This document shows positions 6,706 through 9,210 of a stretch of 9,210 nucleotides of DNA, one piece after another. The notes beneath the pieces are model-generated. The model saw only the letters and a program-made list of their open reading frames with translations. It was not told the origin of the DNA and searched no databases. The position numbers and the translations under genes are program-made. Source of the stretch: Clostridiales bacterium (GTDB lineage Bacteria; Bacillota; Clostridia; Oscillospirales; Oscillospiraceae); the NCBI GenBank assembly GCA_021199695.1, contig JAJQHP010000024.1, positions 1 to 9,210 on the forward strand, read 5' to 3'. Every line of letters begins with the position of its first letter. Within the stretch, counting starts at the first letter, position 1.

Positions 6706-6792
6706 GAGCGGGGAATCCGCTGCCCTGGCTGGCGCAGAAAGCAGAAACGATCTCTGTCTCCTGTCGCCAGTCCGGGAGTTTCATCCCCGCTC
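6706..6792. repeat. Long-range inverted repeat between the two zinc-ribbon genes
   Basis: GAGCGGGGA (6706-6714) and TCCCCGCTC (6784-6792) are perfect 9-bp arms separated by 69 bp. They nearly span the 152-bp gap between the two genes. In RNA they could close a long loop. No T tract follows, so a terminator is unlikely. The gap holds no convincing gene and no recognisable promoter. Confidence 0.4.
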
Positions 6793-6800
6793 GCAATCTG

Positions 6801-9152
6801 TTACCACCAAATCTCCAGAGTATCGCCGTCCTCTTTCTCATTCATCGGGAAATAGGAGTTGTAGTCCACGTCATAGGCGATGGTCGTAGTCTCCGTCCCG
6901 TCGTACAGCTTCAGGCTGTCGTTCGACCGCAGGACGATATTGCCGTTGCTCAGCACCAGGTAATCGTCCACATCCGACAGAGTCTGCTTTTCCCCGGAGG
7001 CGTTGATAATGATCATGGTGTAACCATACGAGGTATAGTCGGTCAGCAGTATGGTGGTGCCATCCTCATAGAAGTTGGCCATTTCCACGCCTTCACAAAT
7101 CAGCTCCCAGTCGTCATCCTCATAGCGGTACAGCTCCACATTGTCATAGTTGCCGGAGGTGTAGACCCAGTAGAATAGCTCGCCCTGGTAGCTGGCCATG
7201 CTGTCGCTCTCATACGCCTGGGTCGCAGTCAGCGCCCCGATGACCCCGCCGGAGACGGGAGCCACATAGATGTCCTCGTCGTCGTAGCCGGAGCCGCTCA
7301 GCCGCACGGCGACCTGCTTTCCGCTGTCAAAGAGCTGGACGCTCAACCAGCTGACGCCTTCCATGTCAATGTCCGCTGTATTCAGCAGCTGCTCTGCGCC
7401 GCCGGAGACAGAGTAGTAATATCCGTTATTTTCCCCGCCAGAGCTCAGGAAGGCGTTGATATAGGCGATGACCAGATCGTAGTCGTTATAGTAATCGTCG
7501 AAGTCGATCCCATACAGCTCATAGTCGCTGGTGTAATTCGAATAGGTGTCCTCATATCCGTAGTAATCATACTCCCAGTCCACAAAGACCGACAGAACTG
7601 CGTCGATTGACAGCGTTTCCTCCGGCAGCACAGACTTTTGATACACTGCAACAGAGCTTCCCTCTATGGCGGATACGGTGGGATAGCTGGTCCCGCACTC
7701 GCTGCTGATCAGCGTCGATTCTCCGCTGGCGGCAGAATAGCAGTAGAGCTCATAGCTGGTGATCGTCGTCTCCTCTTCCTCCAGCAGGGCAATCAATTCC
7801 TGCCGAACCACCACGCCTTCACTGTACTCATCATATGCCTCCCAATAGGCGTCCCAGTCAGTCTCTGTGGTCGTATTAGTCTCGCCCGTCCAGCTGTCTG
7901 TCTTTGTGACCGTCTTTTCATAGTCCGACTCGTCCGGTGCCGTCGCCGTGGCGTCCTCCTCGGCATGGGAGTTGGTCACATAGTCCGCCAGCGTCGCTGC
8001 GCTGGACGTGCCCCTGACCGTGTAGTAGAACAGGCCGTCCTCTCCAAAAGCGGCATAGCTGTATCCCGCCACATTGCCGGATAGCTTGACCGACTCCTCG
8101 TCCATTCCGCCGACATACCATGCAGTTGTATAGACATCGTCTACATAGTCGCTCTTCGAGTACAGGATGTGGGTCGCATCATACAGCACATACCCCTCTG
8201 TCCCGGCAGCCACTCTGTATTCGCTGTCCGCATCTCCGATCGTCTGGCAGTAAATGCTGTAGGTGTAGTCATCGTCCTCCTTCGTATAGATCACCGTCTT
8301 CTGATCCTCAGTCACGGTGACGCCGTAGGAGTTCCCGCCATAGTTGTAGATGCCGCTGTAGCCATACACGCCGCTGCTCAGCGTCTGCACCTCGCTGCCG
8401 TCATAGTACCGCAGCTGTGCGCTGGACCGGTCATCCCCCCGCAGATAGAGAAGCGTCCCGTTGTCCAGCAGGAAGTATCCGCTCTCGTATCTGTACACAT
8501 CGCTGTCCAGCTTTTCGATGTAATCCTCATTTTTGCTGGTGTTGTCACTCAGCTTGTCCAGCTCCACCCGGTAGAGGGAGCCGTACCCGCTGGAGCTGAT
8601 GCGGTTGACCAGGTAGGCATATTTCCCGTCTGCGGTGATGACCGCGTATCCCGACCCGTCATCGTAATCCGACCGGAAGGTGGTGATCTCAATGGGGTCA
8701 TCGTCCGAGGCGATGTCACGGCTGTACATATAGCTGCCGTCCTCCACCCAGATCATCGCGTTGTCCGTTGCCGACTTATCCCCCAGGAATACGACTGCAA
8801 CGATTGCGATCACCACCACGACCGCCGCCACGGCGATGCCGATTTTGGCGATCAGACCCATGTTCAGGTTCTGCAGGACCGGCGGCATTTTCGTGGGCTT
8901 CGGCTCCCATTTGATCTGCCCGGGGCCGGGCTGTCCGGGATTGCCGTTTCCCTGCTGCGCTCCGCCGCCGTCCAGGTCGGTCGGCATCGCCCAGGGCGTT
9001 CCGTCGTTGCCGCCCTGCTGCGTCTGGCTGGTTGACTTGATCTGATTGTTGGCGGGGCGGGTGTCTGCCATCGGCTGCACCGTGCCGCAGAAGCCGCAGA
9101 ACCGAGCCTCATCCGGAAGCTCATGTCCGCAATTCGCGCAATACTTGCTCAT
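6801..9152 (-). CDS. Zinc-ribbon membrane protein with large Tyr/Asp-rich outer domain
   Basis: A 783-aa protein from ATG 9152, which has AGGAG 7 nt upstream; an in-frame ATG 18 codons earlier has no such site. A zinc ribbon (C5xxC8, C19xxC22; KYCANCGHELP, FCGFCG) is followed by a Gly/Gln/Pro-rich linker (45-92) and one transmembrane helix (about 99-124). Outside lies a strand-rich domain with repeated units such as 'GYAVITADGKYAYLVN', 'GYFLLDNGTLLYLRGDD' and 'YLVLSNGNIVLRSNDSLKLYD', suggestive of a beta-propeller or similar repeat fold. A charged, mostly helical insertion covers about 384-465, and 525-560 is extremely Tyr/Asp-rich. No catalytic motif is recognised. The downstream zinc-ribbon gene is probably in the same transcript. 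A sensor, envelope or adhesion role is possible but not shown. The region upstream of 9152 has no convincing -35/-10 pair. Confidence 0.88.
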   Translation of the reverse strand: MSKYCANCGHELPDEARFCGFCGTVQPMADTRPANNQIKSTSQTQQGGNDGTPWAMPTDLDGGGAQQGNGNPGQPGPGQIKWEPKPTKMPPVLQNLNMGLIAKIGIAVAAVVVVIAIVAVVFLGDKSATDNAMIWVEDGSYMYSRDIASDDDPIEITTFRSDYDDGSGYAVITADGKYAYLVNRISSSGYGSLYRVELDKLSDNTSKNEDYIEKLDSDVYRYESGYFLLDNGTLLYLRGDDRSSAQLRYYDGSEVQTLSSGVYGYSGIYNYGGNSYGVTVTEDQKTVIYTKEDDDYTYSIYCQTIGDADSEYRVAAGTEGYVLYDATHILYSKSDYVDDVYTTAWYVGGMDEESVKLSGNVAGYSYAAFGEDGLFYYTVRGTSSAATLADYVTNSHAEEDATATAPDESDYEKTVTKTDSWTGETNTTTETDWDAYWEAYDEYSEGVVVRQELIALLEEEETTITSYELYCYSAASGESTLISSECGTSYPTVSAIEGSSVAVYQKSVLPEETLSIDAVLSVFVDWEYDYYGYEDTYSNYTSDYELYGIDFDDYYNDYDLVIAYINAFLSSGGENNGYYYSVSGGAEQLLNTADIDMEGVSWLSVQLFDSGKQVAVRLSGSGYDDEDIYVAPVSGGVIGALTATQAYESDSMASYQGELFYWVYTSGNYDNVELYRYEDDDWELICEGVEMANFYEDGTTILLTDYTSYGYTMIIINASGEKQTLSDVDDYLVLSNGNIVLRSNDSLKLYDGTETTTIAYDVDYNSYFPMNEKEDGDTLEIWW

Positions 9153-9190
9153 CTTCGTTCTCCTGTTACTATAATATTTGCCCCTTGGTT

Positions 9191-9207
9191 TATGGCAGCC
9201 AGCCATA
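9191..9207. repeat. Short dyad upstream of the 783-aa gene
   Basis: TATGGC (9191-9196) and GCCATA (9202-9207) are perfect 6-bp arms around AGCCA, 39 bp upstream of the start codon. It may be an operator half-site pair or the end of a structure that continues outside the window. There is too little context to choose. Confidence 0.3.
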
Positions 9208-9210
9208 GGC

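Noticed and set aside
6694..6783. A 29-codon minus-strand open frame between the two zinc-ribbon genes
   Set aside because: No good ribosome binding site, no recognisable features, and it lies within the inverted-repeat region; the length is expected by chance.
9160..9176. TATTAT on the minus strand as a -10 box for the 783-aa gene
   Set aside because: No acceptable -35 box lies at 16-18 bp, and the start site would fall at the edge of the ribosome binding site.
9153..9206. In-frame 18-codon extension of the 783-aa protein to ATG 9206
   Set aside because: No ribosome binding site is seen there. ATG 9152 has AGGAG at 7 nt, and the zinc ribbon normally begins within a few residues of the start in such proteins.
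1..9210. CRISPR array, tRNA or rRNA genes, insertion sequence
   Set aside because: No regularly spaced repeats, cloverleaf-type sequence, rRNA segments, transposase or terminal inverted repeats were seen on either strand.

Overview
The window reads as a moderately GC-rich Firmicutes (Clostridia) chromosome, most like the Oscillospiraceae/Flavonifractor type of gut bacterium. This rests on strong AGGAGG-type ribosome binding sites, a Firmicutes-style typA, zinc-ribbon single-pass membrane proteins and phage tail genes of the kind common in clostridial prophages. The taxonomic guess is inference; there is no rRNA gene here. Every supported gene lies on the minus strand, so transcription runs from right to left.

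Right part (9152 to 5203): two adjacent genes encode proteins of the same layout. Each has an N-terminal four-cysteine zinc ribbon, one transmembrane helix and a large acidic, Tyr/Asp-rich outer domain. The outer domains differ: the first (783 aa) looks like a beta-strand repeat or propeller domain with inserted segments, the second (481 aa) carries about ten YD/RHS-like repeats. They are 152 bp apart with no visible terminator or promoter between them, so they are probably co-transcribed. Their function is unknown.

Middle part (5202 to 2936): a 325-bp non-coding stretch holds a cluster of hairpins, a dyad, and a good sigma-A promoter and ribosome binding site for typA (bipA), the ribosome-associated translational GTPase. 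typA is complete and ends in a strong intrinsic terminator, followed by a second hairpin with a T tract.

Left part (2849 to 1): a phage-derived cluster on the same strand. It contains a tail-tip/receptor-binding fusion protein that probably starts at TTG 2849, an 87-aa phage protein, a 135-aa protein with two carbohydrate-binding-like modules, a 66-aa helical phage protein, and the start of a small holin-like membrane protein cut by the window edge. Spacing and overlaps are those of a tight operon. No head, tail-tube, tape-measure or integrase genes lie between it and typA. The cluster is therefore either a rearranged prophage end or a retained tail-tip/lysis remnant, with its own candidate promoter just behind the typA terminators. 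Nothing here can be called a new defence or secretion system. The most unusual items are the insulated phage tail-tip cassette and the matched pair of zinc-ribbon surface proteins.
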